Positions 1-10,945 are shown, counted from the first letter of the stretch. The stretch is 64,000 bases of DNA from Eledone cirrhosa (GCA_964016885.1 OZ024744.1:65160047-65224046); one strand, 5' to 3'. A program made the numbers and translations. Notes: generated by a model not told the origin, from the letters alone.

Positions 1-380
1 TCAGTGGCTGAACATTCTAGATATGTGTACCTTGTAATGCAGCTCCCAGGATTATTCAGTGTGACACAGTGTGTGTTACAAGGCTGGTCCTTTGAATTAC
101 AGATACAGCACATCTGACAGGCTTTGAATCACTTGTCCAAGATGTCCATGCAGTGGGGTCAAACCTAGGACCTAATTATTGTGAAGGAAACTTTTTAAGC
201 ATTTTATTTCGTCCAGTATTGTTTCGTCCACAGCGGTATCTCGCTCGCTCTGATTGATCAACAAGATCCCAAACCTCATTCGTTTGCCAAGTGGGGTGGA
301 CCTTGTCAAGGAAACTTTTGTTTCCATTGGTCTTTCCATTTTGCTGATACTATCTACCAGTCACAACTCCTGGCAGAAGG
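1..380. other. No gene recognised
   Basis: I see no coding region, RNA gene or recognisable repeat here. The short open frames have no conserved motif. The following SINE fragment begins near 381. Confidence 0.4.
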
Positions 381-499
381 AGCAACGTGAAATAAAGTGT
401 CTTGCTCAAGGGCACAACACATCACTCGGTCCGAGAATTGAACTTGAAACCTCACAATTGGTGAATCCAACTCTCTAACCACTAAGCCACACACCTTCA
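381..499 (-). mobile_element. tRNA-related SINE fragment (cttagtggttag type)
   Basis: Read on the minus strand, this has a tRNA-like head (GGCTTAGTGGTTAG) and a B-box-like GAGTTCAATTCTCGG stretch. It is followed by the body GAGCAAGACACTTTATTTCA that also appears at 61453-61605. Related copies lie at 12842-13108 and 25335-25412. It is a retrotransposed tRNA-derived element and not a working tRNA, because no full cloverleaf is present. Confidence 0.6.
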
Positions 500-503
500 C
501 AGA

Positions 504-767
504 GATATCTAGGAATCTATTATTTGGCTGAGAAATCACACGGTCTTTTATCTTTTTACAAGACATTAATTAAGGTGTGTGATATGGAGACGATTTAGCT
601 GCTATTTCTAGCAAAGTGAGCGACGATGTCGCAGCTTTTGTGATGGCTCAATATTTTTTTTAATGAGCCAAACTACACTTCCTTAGTTGACACTGTTATC
701 GTTGCTGCTGCTGCCGCTGCTGTTGTTTTTGGTGTAGGCTTTTGTTATGCTCTTGACTTAATGAACT
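504..767. other. No gene recognised; short CTG/GCT repeat
   Basis: Only a short imperfect (GCT)n stretch near 700-725 stands out. No coding or structural feature is supported. Confidence 0.4.
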
Positions 768-1252
768 GAAACACAAACTTCAAGAAACCTGCCAGTCACC
801 TGATTACCTATCAATCTGGGGAAAGGGGGGGGGAATAGATTTCATCCTTACCAGGAAATGAGACTGGCAAAACCTTTCTTGGGGAGGAATGTACCTCCCA
901 CCATGGATTAGTTGTCAGCGACCTTAAAATAAGGGCTAAATGGACCAAGAGACAAAAGTCAGTCAGGAGAAGGTAGACATGGACGCTAAGAGAATCTGTT
1001 TCAGGTAACAAGTTCAGAGAAATTGTACTTGACACCTTTAAACAGTAAGGAAGTGGAGATGGAGCCATATAACATAGAGAAAAGCTGGGGTTTCCTATAT
1101 GACAACCTGCTGGAAGTCACAAACCAGGCCTGTGGCTGGAGCAAGGTCCCAGCAAGATGGAGGGAGAGGTAGATTGAACCATACAAATAAACAGACAAAC
1201 CCAGAAAAGTTGGCAGAAAGGGAGAGACAAGGAGCAATAGAAGAGAGGTCAG

Positions 1253-2606
1253 GTACCAGGTGTACCTAGCAGGTGTACCTGGCAGGTGTACCTAGCAGGT
1301 GTACCTGGCAGGTGTACCTAGCAGGTGTACCTAACAGGTGTAACTAGTAGGTGTACCTAGTAGGTGTACCTAGCAGGTGTACCTAGTAGGTGTACCTAGT
1401 AGGTGTACCTGGCAGGTGTCCCTGGCAGGTGTAGCTAGCAGGTGTAGCTAGCAGGTGTACCTAACAAGTGTACCTAGCAGGTGTACTAGTAGGTGTACCT
1501 AACAGGTGTACCTAGTAGGTGTACCTAGCAGGTGTAGCTAGCAGGTGTAGCTAGCAGGTGTAGCTAGCAGGTGTACCTAACAAGTGTACCTAGCAGGTGT
1601 ACCTAGTAGGTGTACCTAACAGGTGTACCTAGTAGGTGTACCTAGCAGGTGTACCTAGCAGGTGTACCTAGGAGGTGTACCTAGCAGGTGTACCTGGCAG
1701 GTGTACCTAGCAGGTGTACCTAGTAGGTGTACCTAGTAGGTGTACCTAGCAGGTGTACCTAGTAGGTGTACCTAGTAGGTGTACCTGGCAGGTGTCTCTG
1801 GCAGGTGTACCTAGCAGGTGTACTTAGCAGGTGTACCTAGTAGGTGTACCTAGTAGGTGTACCTAGCAGGTGAACCTAGCAGGTATACCTAGCAGGTGTA
1901 CCTGGCAGGTGTACCTAGTAGGTGTACCTAGCAGGTATACCTAGTAGGTGTACCTGGCAGGTGTACCTAGCAGGTGTACCTAGCAGGTATACCTAGTAGG
2001 TTACCTAGTAGGTGTACTTAGTAGGTGTACCTAGCAGGTATACCTAGTAGGTTACCTAGTAGGTGTACTTAGTAGGTGTACCTAGTAGGTGTACCTAGTA
2101 GGTGTACCTAGTAGGTGTACCTAGTAGGTGTACCTAGCAGGTGTACCTAGTAGGTGTACCTAGCAGGTGTACCTAGCAGGTATACCTAGCAGGTGTACCT
2201 GGCAGGTGTACCTAGCAGGTGTACCTAGTCGGTGTACCTAGTAGGTGTACTTAGTAGGTGTACCTAGCAGGTGTACCTGGCAGGTGTACCTAGTAGGTGT
2301 ACCTAATAGGTGTACCTAGCGGGTGTACCTAGTAGGTGTACCTAGTAGGTGTACCTGGCAGGTGTACCTAACAGGTGTACCTAACAGGTGTACCTAGCAG
2401 GTGTACCTAGTAGGTGTACCTAGCAGTTGTACCTAGTATGTGTACCTGGCAGGTGTACCTGGCAGGTGTACCTAGCAGGTGTACCTAGCAGGTGTACCTA
2501 GCAGGTGTACCGAACAGGGGTACCTAGCAGGTGTACCTAGTAGGTGTACCTGGCAGGTGTACCTAGTAGGTATACCTAGCAGGTGTACCTGCCAGGTGTA
2601 CCTAGC
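1253..2606 (+). repeat. 13-bp minisatellite (unit CAGGTGTACCTAG), about 100 units
   Basis: The unit alternates mainly between CAGGTGTACCTAG and TAGGTGTACCTAG, with scattered variants (ATACC, GCTAG, CTGGC). By length the array holds roughly 100 units. It sits inside a family A LINE at the position where intact copies read GTGTACYTAGCAAG (protein VYLAR). After the last unit the LINE continues as GTGTACCTAGCAAGACAAG. The unit therefore appears to be derived from LINE coding sequence. As 13 is not a multiple of 3, each added unit shifts the frame. Confidence 0.9.
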
Positions 2607-2774
2607 AAGACAAGTAGAAAAAAATTTTGTACATGTGCTGCATCATGAGTACTAGAGAAGATCAAGATGTGGTTAGGGAAAAGTGTGTCCAAAATGATAG
2701 TGAATAACTTTCCCTCACTGATACTGAAAAGAAAGAAGCATAGGATGAAAGTCTTACTATGAGAGGCTGCTGAA

Positions 2775-3329
2775 TCATCATTATCATCATCACCGTTTTA
2801 CGTCCGTTCTTCCACGCTAGCATGGGTTAGACGGGTTGTCCTGTTGTGGGCAGTGTCCGGTCGGCTGACCTTCTCTTGCTCATACAGGAACTGATTATGG
2901 CTTGATTTCTACAGCTAGATGCCCTTCCTAACATCAACCTCATTTACAGTGAGTGCTGGGTGCTTTTTTCCGTGGCGCCTACACGTTCACTTTACAGAGA
3001 GTGCTGGGTGCTTTTTTCCGTGGCACCTACACGACCACTTTGTAGTGGGAGGGTGTGGGGCATATTGTCTATATGCTTCAGCTTCGGCTTGTACCCATGG
3101 GGGGATTAGATGTTCTGTATTACTGCATGACGCCAGAGGTCACGGTCGTATTTCATCACCTTTGAGAGATGTAACGTCGGCTTTTATCACCTCATCCCAG
3201 GTCTTCTTGAGTCGCCCCACTCCATGCTTCCATCGACTTCTAGTGCTCTGCACCTTTTTATGCAGCTGTCATCCTTCATACGCATCACATGTCCATACCA
3301 ACATAACTGCCTCTCCTGCACACAATGCA
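2775..3329 (-). mobile_element. Family A LINE 3' end inserted into LINE copy 1
   Basis: Reading inward from the (ATC)n tail at 2775, this contains the family A 3' UTR: the terminal block with CCATGCTAGCGTGGAAG on the minus strand, the iterated GCACCCAGCACTCACTGTAA module, and a short piece of the ORF C-terminus (GHVMR region near 3285). It is 5' truncated and lies exactly between the YYERLLN and AENKWDS codons of the host LINE, so it is a nested insertion. It is not coding. Confidence 0.75.
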
Positions 3330-3479
3330 GAAACAAATGGGACAGTGAGGTCCTACCCTATGTAGACCCAACTGTGGGACTAGTTTTAAAAACAACTATA
3401 GTTTATGAGATGCATCTAGGATTATAGCATAACTAATTTGAGATGGAATCAAGTTAGATGAGATGCAGTTTGGATTTAA

Positions 3480-5150
3480 GTGGAGATGGAGATATATAAC
3501 ATAGAGAAAAACTGGGGTTTCCTATATGACAACCTGCTGGAAGCCACAAACCAGGCCTGTGGCTGGAGCAAGGTCCCAGCAAGATGGAGGGAGAGGTTGT
3601 GGTGGAATTATAGGTAGATTGAACCATACAAATAAACAGACAAACCCAAAAAAGTTGGCAGAAAGGGAGAGACAAGGAGCAATAGAAGAGAGGTCAGGTG
3701 CCAGGTGTACTTGGTAGGTGTACCTAGCAGGTGTACCTAGCAGGTGTACCTAGTAGGTGTACCTAGTAGGTGTACCTAGTAGGTGTCCCTGGCAGGTGTA
3801 CCTAGCAGGTGTACCTAGCAGGTGTACCTAGCAGGTGTACCTAGTAGGTGTACCTAGCAGGTGTACCTAGCAGGTGTACCTAGTAGGTGTACCCTATGTA
3901 GACCCAACTGTGGGACTAGTTATAAAAACAACTGTAGTTTCTGAGATGCTAAAAGCACCTAGGAGGGTAGGATATGAGCTAATAAGATGCATAGTTAATC
4001 AAGTAGTTCTAATGGTGTCATATCTAATGATTGATACAACAGTATCATTGTAAATTGCTACAAGAGCAAAGAAGATGTACTAGAGAGAAGTAACTACTGA
4101 GGTATCAAATTGATGGATCAGGTCATGAAATTTGCTGAAAGGATTATAGCATAACTAATTTGAGATGGAATCAAGTTAGATGAGATGCAGTTTCGATTTA
4201 AGCCAGGTAAGGGTACAACCAATGTTTTCTTTCTGGTGAGACAACTACAGGAAAGGTACTTAGCTAAGAGTAAGCCACTCTATCTGGCTTTTGTAAATTT
4301 GGAGAAGGTGTTTGATAGGGTCTCTTGTTCTGTAATCTGGTGGGCACTTAGGAAGCTAGGTGTAGATGAATGGCTTGTGAAATTTGTGCAAGCAATGTAT
4401 AAAGGTGCAACTAGTAGAGTGAGTGTTGGTAATGGGTACATTGATGTTTTTGAAGTGCATGTGAGGGTCCACCAGAATAAGCCCTCAATCAACTCCTGTT
4501 TATCATTATCCGCAGGCCATCACATGTGTTTAAAACTGGCTCTGAATGGGAGTTTGTATATGTTGATGCCCTAGTCCTTATAGCTGAATCCATAGGAGAG
4601 TTAGAGGCAAAATTTCAAGCATGGAAGAACAAAGTATTGAAAGGCCTAAAAGTAAACTTAGCAATGCTGAAAGTTTTAATAAATAGGAAAGAAGACAGGA
4701 AGCAGATACCACCAGGAAAGTGACATTGTTGATATGTCAGAAAGGGGTGGGTAGAAATTCTATAAGGTGCATACAATGTAATCTATGGATGCATAAGAGA
4801 TGTAGTTGGATTGCAGGCAGACAATGGAAAAGAGAGTCTTTTTATGTAGTAGATGCACAGGAGAAGTAAGCACTAAAATAATATGTGAAATAGATTCCTT
4901 CAGTTACCAGAGAGGCTCCTTAGAAGTTGTTGAGAGCTTTTGTTACCTAAACAATCAAATTAACAGTGGGATAGGTTTCATTCTATGTATGATAGCTAGG
5001 ATCAGAACAGATTGGAAAAGGTTTAGAGAACTGTTACCTCAGCTGACAACAATGGGCCTCTCTCTCAGGGTGAAGGGTAGACTGTATGATACATAGAAAC
5101 CAAGCCAGAAACAGTTCTGTATGAGCAAGACACAGTCACCTAACCCGACT
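3480..5150 (+). pseudogene. Family A LINE remnant, copy 1b (partial tandem duplicate)
   Basis: The segment restarts at the same point as 1051 (NIEKNWGFLYDNLLEATNQA, then CGWSKVPARW), followed by a short 13-bp array and then RT sequence. The frame at 4185-4574 gives MQFRFKPGKGTT..., LVRQLQERYLAKSKPLYLAF and a degenerate VRVHQNK (family GVHQGS). The catalytic YADD is read as YVDA near 4557. Later frames give KVNLAMLKVLINRKE, remnants of the PHD-like finger (CTGEV) and SFCYLNNQINSG. It ends in 3' UTR-like sequence near 5090-5160. Many stops are present and it cannot encode an active enzyme. The repeat of the 5' segment shows a tandem duplication of part of copy 1. Confidence 0.75.
3698..3893 (+). 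repeat. Second, short 13-bp minisatellite array
   Basis: This uses the same unit as 1253-2606, about 15 copies, entered through the same flank (AGAGAGGTCAGGTGCCAGGTG). Its right edge joins directly to CCCTATGTAGACCCAACTG of the LINE, so part of the linker is missing compared with copy 1. Confidence 0.9.
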
Positions 5151-5215
5151 TGTCTCAAACAGGACAGCCCAAATTAGTTCTCTGCTATACGGATCAGTCA
5201 AGGTTGGTTTATATC

Positions 5216-5431
5216 TTAACCCTTTAGCATTTAAAACAGCTGAATCTGGCCAGAATTCTCTCGCAAGTTTTTGATCAAACTGGCCATAACTAGCCACTCG
5301 TACTGATGTTAAGGTATTGTTCTCAAAATAAATAACATCAAAGTCTCATAGATTTGATACTATGTGAGGTAAAGCCTTTACCGGGAAAATACAATAGTAA
5401 ATATAGAGTAATGTAAATGCTAAAGGGTTAA
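5216..5431. mobile_element. piggyBac-like MITE (TTAA-CCCTTTAGCATTTA), copy 1
   Basis: The element is 216 bp including TTAA at both ends. The terminal inverted repeat TTAACCCTTTAGCATTTA is perfect over 18 bp at both ends. The interior contains GGCCAGAATTCTCTC and TCAAAATAAATAACATCAAA, shared with nine other copies in the window. TTAA target sites followed by CCC termini are the hallmark of piggyBac transposons. No transposase is present, so the element is non-autonomous. Confidence 0.85.
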
Positions 5432-5984
5432 TGATCCCAAATTGAGCTACAATTATAGGTCTAAACATTTTTATGTGATATTATTAACTATTAACAACCT
5501 GTAGCACATGAAACCAGATTAGCATGGAAATTTATTAAACACTACTATGCTTGCACCACAATAAAATTAAAGCCTTTACTCGAATACTGCAGATTTTCAC
5601 AATCTGTGTGCTAGTAAAAATACTATAAACATTTGAATTAATAAACCTGTTTGTAGATATTTTCTGCTAAATCATTTCAGGATGTTAAAAGAAAATAAGG
5701 TCAGGTCAGTATTATTTAATCAGTTTCATCATAGGAGTGTCGGAGACTAAAATGCAACAATTATTACAGTAATTTTTGGCAAATTACAACATTTTAACAA
5801 CCATTTAAATTCTTCTAATTTAGTACTACCACATTACCACAGCCACAACGATTATTACTACAATTTTCACAACCACCACTACTACCATGCTCATTTCCAA
5901 TCAATCCATGTAGAGGAACGTTTCCAGATCTTTCTTTTTCAAAGAAACTTCATACAATTATTCAAAGAGCATGAAACCAAGATA
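5432..5984. other. AT-rich, no gene recognised
   Basis: No open frame or repeat family is recognised between two MITE copies. Confidence 0.4.
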
Positions 5985-6213
5985 TTAAACCATTAGCATT
6001 AGAATTACTCTATATATATTATTGTATTTTTGTGGTAAAAACTTTAACCCATATAATTATCTCATATAATATCAAATCTATGAGATTTTGATATTATTTA
6101 TTTTGAGAACAAAACCTTAACATCGGTATGAGTGGCCGGTTACAGCCAGTTTGAAAAGAAAGAGGTGAGAGAATTCTGGCCAGATGCGGCCGGTTTAAAT
6201 GTTAAAGGGTTAA
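5985..6213. mobile_element. piggyBac-like MITE, copy 2 (reverse orientation to copy 1)
   Basis: TTAA is present at both ends (5985-5988 and 6210-6213). The left repeat is decayed (ACCATTAGCATTAG), while the right one (TTTAAATGTTAAAGGGTTAA) is nearly complete. The interior matches copy 1 in inverse orientation. Confidence 0.8.
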
Positions 6214-6360
6214 CTCAACCATTTAATTGGTGAAACATATTCTTAAGCAATAATACAATATGTATGAGAGGATATGAATAATTACAGAATATCTCAGGTA
6301 TTTACAATTTAAATATGCCACCTTTTGAAATTATATATAGTTGAAAAGAACAAACAAATG

Positions 6361-6470
6361 CAGGAGGCAATTGTACACAGTTGTATTAGGTTCACGCTTA
6401 GTGGCAGTGGAAGAGGTTTCAATGTTTCAGACAGGAGTCCTTCATCAGGAAAGATAAGATAGGGAGAACA
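6361..6470 (-). repeat. Dispersed repeat also found at 36228-36330
   Basis: The plus strand contains GTTGTATTAGGTTCACG, GGAAGAGGTTTCAATG and TTTCAGACAGGAGTCC, also found in the same order at 36228-36330. The minus strand carries the hammerhead-like core listed separately. Family membership is unknown, and a Penelope-type element is a possibility. Confidence 0.55.
6424..6448 (-). ncRNA. Hammerhead-ribozyme-like core
   Basis: The minus strand reads CTGATGA (6448-6442), a 13-nt insert with a 3-4 bp stem (GGAC/GTCT, loop TCCT), then GAAAC (6428-6424). This is the order of the conserved hammerhead core (CUGANGA, stem II, GAAA). The cleavage-site strand and stems I/III were not identified, so activity is unproven. 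Confidence 0.35.
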
Positions 6471-6663
6471 GGAACTCTGCGAAGCTTGTAAGGAGGGAAG
6501 TTAACAAGTAAAGAACACAATATGAAGGGGAAAACAAAAATAAATATATCAATATATATGGAATAATCGGTATGTATCTTCGTATATGTATGTATATGAA
6601 ATAAACTGCATTAGAGACAGTTTACTTTGTGGAGTTATATATTAATATATATATATATATATA

Positions 6664-7285
6664 CAATAGAACCTCACAGTACAAATGCCCCATTGTACGA
6701 GTAATTTGCAGTACAAGCCGAGACTCATGCACATTTTTGTCTTGTAGTACAAGTGGAAATCTGCAGTACAAGCAAGTTACATACAAGTGACCTTTAGTTC
6801 GCGATGAGCACACACACACTCACCCAACAAGTGCAGCCTACGCTTGCTCAGTTCACATGTTTATCTCGTGGCAGCATCCCTAATGTGTTTTTATTTTGTA
6901 GTTTTGTGCGTTTTTTTGCTATTATTTTATAATAATAACGCCATGCTTTGCAGCACAGTTACATCCATTTATGGACCGAGTTCAAATCCTGCCGAGGTTA
7001 ACTTTGCCTTTCATCCTTACGGGGTCGGTAAAATAAAGTACCAGTAATGTACTGGGATAATTGCTGGCTTCGTGCCAAAAGTAGAAACAATTATTTTATA
7101 ATTATTGTACCTTTTCTGTTTTAAAACCCACTATAAAAAAGGAATTTTGGCTGGTTTTGTGGGGCTGGAACAGATTATTTATATTTAAAATAATTTCAAT
7201 TGAAAAAATTGTTTTGTAAAACGAATAAATCGTAAAACGAGCTCGGTCATGGAATGAATTAAACTCGTACTGCGAGGTATCACTG
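6664..7285. mobile_element. TA-flanked inverted-repeat element with nested SINE
   Basis: The left end CAATAGAACCTCACAGTACA and the inverse of the right end, CAGTGATACCTCGCAGTACG, are imperfect terminal inverted repeats, each flanked by TA. The sub-terminal texts (GTACAAGCCGAG; AATTCATTCCATGACCGAG) resemble a MITE type common in many animals. I do not assign a superfamily. A SINE (6937-7095) sits inside. No transposase frame is present. Confidence 0.6.
6937..7095 (+). mobile_element. Cephalopod-type tRNA SINE, copy 1
   Basis: The B-box segment GAGTTCAAATCCTGCCGAGG is followed by the body CTTTCATCCTTACGGGGTCG, TACCAGTAATGTACTGGG and the end GTAGAAACAATTATT. The 5' head is degraded. The element lies inside the TIR element 6664-7285. 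Confidence 0.8.
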
Positions 7286-7377
7286 TATATATACAAACAT
7301 GTATACACACACATATATATATATATATATATACACGCACATACAATGATGGTGATGGTGATAATAGATATATATCA

Positions 7378-8373
7378 TCATCATCATCATCATCATCATC
7401 ATATTTACATCCATTTGTTTATGCTTGTATGTGTTGGACAGGTTCTTTCCAAAACAGCATCTTGCCACTTGTTGCATTCCTTTGTTATCTTGTTTGTGAG
7501 GTTCAACATCCTGAGATCAGCTTTCACTACCACTTCTATGCATGTTTTTCTCTTCCACTTGAAACACCTGGCACTTCTTTACCTAATTGTCATCAGCTAA
7601 GCCTTTTGCTCTTATAGCAAGTGTTTTTCTTTCAACTTATCTGTACTTCATTATTCATGCACCCTAGAATTACACATCCAACAAAGCATGCCCATTTCAT
7701 TTCTTTTCCAGCTTTACACATATACTGGATAACATGTCCACATCTTGCTATCATGCAACCTTGCATTACATACTTAACCCTTTAGCATTTAAACCGGCCA
7801 TAACCGGCCAGAATTCTCTCACCTCTTTCTATTCAAACAGGCCATAACCAGCCACTCGTACTTATGTTAAGGTATTTTTCTCAAAATATATAATATCGAA
7901 ATCTCATAGATTCGATAATATGTGAGATAATTATATGAGATAAAGTGTTTACCATGAAAATACAATAGTATATATAGAGTAATGTAAATGGTAAAAGGTT
8001 AAACATCATATAATCTACATTATGCTTGAAGAGTGAATTTCTTTGTTGGCAGCGCCTTGAAATTTTTCTCTTCTTTTCTTATTCTAATCACTATGGTATC
8101 AGAGCACCCTCTTTCATAGCTAATTAGTGCAACAAGGTAACAGAAGCTATCAATCACTTCTTTGAAGCCATATGAGTATTGAAAATTTTTTATTTTTCTA
8201 GTACTTTGGCTGCTAACTACTCCTGTACATCTGTCTTATTGAAAATTGACTCTACCTTCTCCGATATCCTTCCTGGGATTACTTTTCTTTTACATTGAGT
8301 ACACTTTATATAATTCCTACCTCATTTTCTACATATCAAGCATGGCCATTTTCTTGTCTTCTTTCCTACAAGT
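7378..8373 (-). pseudogene. Family A LINE 3' half, remnant
   Basis: From a (CATCAT)n tail at 7378-7401 the minus strand runs through the family A 3' UTR (CAAGTGGCAAGATGC...) into decayed ORF C-terminus. CSETWA-like and GCSE-like codons flank 8040-8130, and RT to PHD-like finger sequence continues near 8200-8370. A piggyBac-like MITE (7774-8002) interrupts it, and another MITE begins at 8374. Stops are frequent. The copy is 5' truncated and inactive. Confidence 0.65.
7774..8002. mobile_element. piggyBac-like MITE, copy 3, inside a family A LINE
   Basis: TTAA is present at 7774-7777 and 7999-8002. The left end TTAACCCTTTAGCATTTA is perfect; the right end AATGGTAAAAGGTTAA has mismatches. LINE sequence resumes on both sides, showing that the MITE inserted later. 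Confidence 0.85.
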
Positions 8374-8567
8374 TTAACTCTTTAGCATTTACATTACTCT
8401 ATATTTACTATTGTATTTTCATGGTAAAGGCTTTACTTCACATAATTATCTCACATAATATCAAATCTGTCAGATTTTGATGCTATTTATTTTGAGAACA
8501 ATACCTTAACATCAGTATGAGTGTCAGTTATGGCTGGTTTGAACAGAAAAAGGTGAAAGAATTCTGG
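8374..8567. mobile_element. piggyBac-like MITE, copy 4, right end missing
   Basis: It starts TTAACTCTTTAGCATTTACA and keeps the interior up to AAAGAATTCTGG. There it joins directly to TATCACTTGATCTAAG of the family B 3' repeat, so the right inverted repeat is lost. Confidence 0.75.
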
Positions 8568-9030
8568 TATCACTTGATCTAAGCGAGTATGTATGTCAGG
8601 TCACTCTTCAGTGCTACTGGTAACATCTAACCCAATACTACCTGTCCATGGTTGGGTTGTCGGCAACTAAACTGGCACTCATCCAAGCTTGCTTGGGGAG
8701 GAGTGTGATTTTGAACAGCCTTAGTCAAGGTGCGGAGGAACTCAGGAGAGTCAACGGCCATCCAATAAAGTTTAAAATTTTTTTTTTTTTTTTCATGGAG
8801 CAAGAGACTCCTAGCTTTCATTAAGACAGCTCCCTAGGAGAAGGTCACTCTGATATAAAACTTGCGACTTCATTTGCATCCAATGATGTAGACCATTTCT
8901 TCTTTTGGGGGTAAATGCATTTAATGTTCAGAGAGTGGGACTGGTCCCGTGCAAAGCCTTTCCTCACTTAAAAAAGCTTTAAGCACAGGCATCGCTTGAT
9001 TTGTGACATAAAGACCTTGCTAAGTTTACT
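8568..9030 (+). mobile_element. Family B LINE-associated 3' repeat
   Basis: It contains GTCAGGTCACTCTTCAGTGC, a GGAGGAACTCAGGAGAGTCA block, CCAATAAAG plus a T-run, then GGAGAAGGTCACTCTGATAT and CAGAGAGTGGGACTGG. The same order recurs at 20209-20595 and, in pieces, at 16900-17300, 19540-19830, 21270-21510 and 22160-22377. It is non-coding here. Confidence 0.6.
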
Positions 9031-9358
9031 CTGGGAAAAAAATATGTCTTGTGAAAACAAAACAAACAAAAATACTTGTTGGGTAAAATGCATTTTTTAA
9101 AAACTCAAAGGAAATACAAAATATATTTGATATTTGAAAATGGTTTCTACTTTAATCTATTTAGCACAAACAGTAAAGTATATAGGACAGACATAAATAC
9201 ATATTTCTGCTAACCATGTGGGAGTGTGCGATAACCTACAGGCTGTTCACTTGTGTGTTTGAGCAAATTAAACAGGTATTGAATAAAGGACACAATACTG
9301 TTTGTGGAGTCATTTAAAAATAAGGCTGTGAAATCAGATTGATATATATATATATATA

Positions 9359-9405
9359 TAGTGACGAAACATAAGTCAATTGCATGAACTCATAATCCTT
9401 TATTT
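9359..9405 (+). repeat. Short repeat shared with 10946-10992
   Basis: A near-identical ~46-bp stretch (GTGACGAAACATAAGTCAAT, then TGCATGAACTCATAATCC) follows a (TA)n tract here and again at 10946. It is probably the edge of a larger (TA)n-flanked family. Confidence 0.6.
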
Positions 9406-9423
9406 ATATATATATATATAAAA

Positions 9424-9665
9424 AATTGAAAAAGTGAAGAATAACATGGTCAACGGTACAAAAAAGGGGATTTATTTACAGTCTAACAATTTTTTATAAC
9501 AGTTTCTGATGATCTGAATGAGCTAGCATCGTATTTGAAATTGAGTGGCACTGCTTCTAGTGTTCAGCAATTTTTAGACAACTTAATCAGAGAAACAATT
9601 GGTAGACTGTAAATAAATCCTCTTTTTTGTACTGTTGACCATGTTATTCTCCACTTTTTCAATGT
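9424..9665. repeat. Inverted-repeat (foldback) element
   Basis: Arms of about 65 bp, 9424-9492 and 9596-9665, are near-perfect reverse complements (for example ATAACATGGTCAACGGTACA against the inverse of TGTACTGTTGACCATGTTAT). They surround a ~100-bp spacer. No coding content is seen. Confidence 0.7.
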
Positions 9666-9830
9666 TATTACTCCAAGATAAACTTATATAGAAATACAAG
9701 TGAAATCATAAACTTGTCATTTACGTAAACCTCATGTTGAGTCAAGCAACGCCGTACACTAAAACTATCCATAATAAGAAGTATTCACAACCTCTAATTG
9801 GATTACCTATAATGATATTTTGTTATCCCT

Positions 9831-9865
<35 letters not shown>

Positions 9866-10469
9866 ATCCCCAATTTCTTTAATATTACACATATATGTTC
9901 ATGCTTAATTCTCTACCCTTTGCCACGTCATGTTTACCCCATCCATTATCACACACGCGCTTGTATATTCACCCCTAGATTCCTATGGCTCTCTTATGGT
10001 CAGACACATATACTCTTACAGCTGATACAGACCAACAAAATACGCACACACACCTCTACTTTTCCCTTCACAGCTCTATATACACACACTCCCTTATATT
10101 AACATACTTTTGCTCACAGCTTCGTATTTACAAGCACACACACTCTTTTACCTACATATACACATATTCTCTTAGCTTTGAATGGACATAAAATAACACA
10201 TGCACACACACATACACACACAAACATACACATTCATATGTTCACACACACATATATATATATGTATATACAAAACAATTTTTTCCATTTCAGGTAGATG
10301 CGCTCCATCATCCACTTTTCTAAAAAAGTATATTATACACAAAACATCAGCGTCAACAGTTTTCCAAGAGATGTCAATACGAATGGAAACTGTTATTTTT
10401 ATCTAAAGACATTTTTTCCAATTCAGCCCTGCCCGTCCCATCAATCTTTCTAATTTCTCATTCTTTCTT
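9666..10469. other. AT-rich and CA-rich sequence, no gene
   Basis: Short (TA)n and (CA)n runs dominate (9831-9866, 10200-10265). The open frames are repeat artefacts. Confidence 0.4.
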
Positions 10470-10494
10470 CTGATGAAAGACTAGCGTCCGAAAC
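10470..10494 (+). ncRNA. Hammerhead-ribozyme-like core
   Basis: CTGATGA (10470-10476), a 13-nt insert with GAC/GTC stem and loop TAGC, then GAAAC (10490-10494). The geometry equals that at 6424-6448 but the stem-loop sequence differs. A (TA)n tract follows at 10582-10617. Stems I and III were not established. Confidence 0.35.
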
Positions 10495-10578
10495 GTTAAG
10501 ACCCTCTTCCTGCTATTTCAAGCGTTAAACTAATATATTCCTTCCATGTACTGTACCGATTGTGTTGGAATTTCTGTT

Positions 10579-10621
<43 letters not shown>

Positions 10622-10945
10622 CACACTACCATTATAAAACTCTTATGTCTGACGAGCATTCGATTCCAGAGTCAGGCTTGATCATGATCAGTCGTACCTT
10701 GAGCAGACCAATTACAAAACATGTGTCATGCAAGAATAAAATATGTATAAGATGTTAAACTGATATTTCATTCCCACTTGCTTATTATATATAGAGAGTT
10801 TTTTCACTTAAATTTAATATCTAATATTGCTTCTCTGATTAATATTTTATCTATATATTTTATTCATTCATTGAGATGTTTAAGTATTAGAGACTAATTA
10901 ATATTTAAGTATTATATATACATACATACATATATATATATAAAG

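Larger units (their letters stand above)
768..3479 (+). pseudogene. Family A (RTE-like) LINE remnant, copy 1, with internal minisatellite and nested insertion
   Basis: Frames of a decayed RTE-type polyprotein can be followed. Around 772-830 the translation reads NTNFKKPASHLITYQSGE, matching the end of the endonuclease of the better copy at 37697-40765. At 1066-1160 it reads NIEKSWGFLYDNLLE and CGWSKVPARW, the linker before the RT. At that point a 13-bp minisatellite (1253-2606) interrupts it. After the array the linker resumes (VYLARQ..., then YYERLLN at about 2745-2774), is broken by a minus-strand family A 3' end (2775-3329), and resumes as AENKWDSEVLPYVD. An internal deletion then joins it to RT sequence near 3420-3479. 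Stops and frameshifts are frequent, so this is a dead copy. The order of pieces is seen directly; the order of events is inferred. Confidence 0.75.

Noticed and set aside
1253..2606. CRISPR array
   Set aside because: Units are contiguous 13-mers without spacers in an animal genome; this is a minisatellite.
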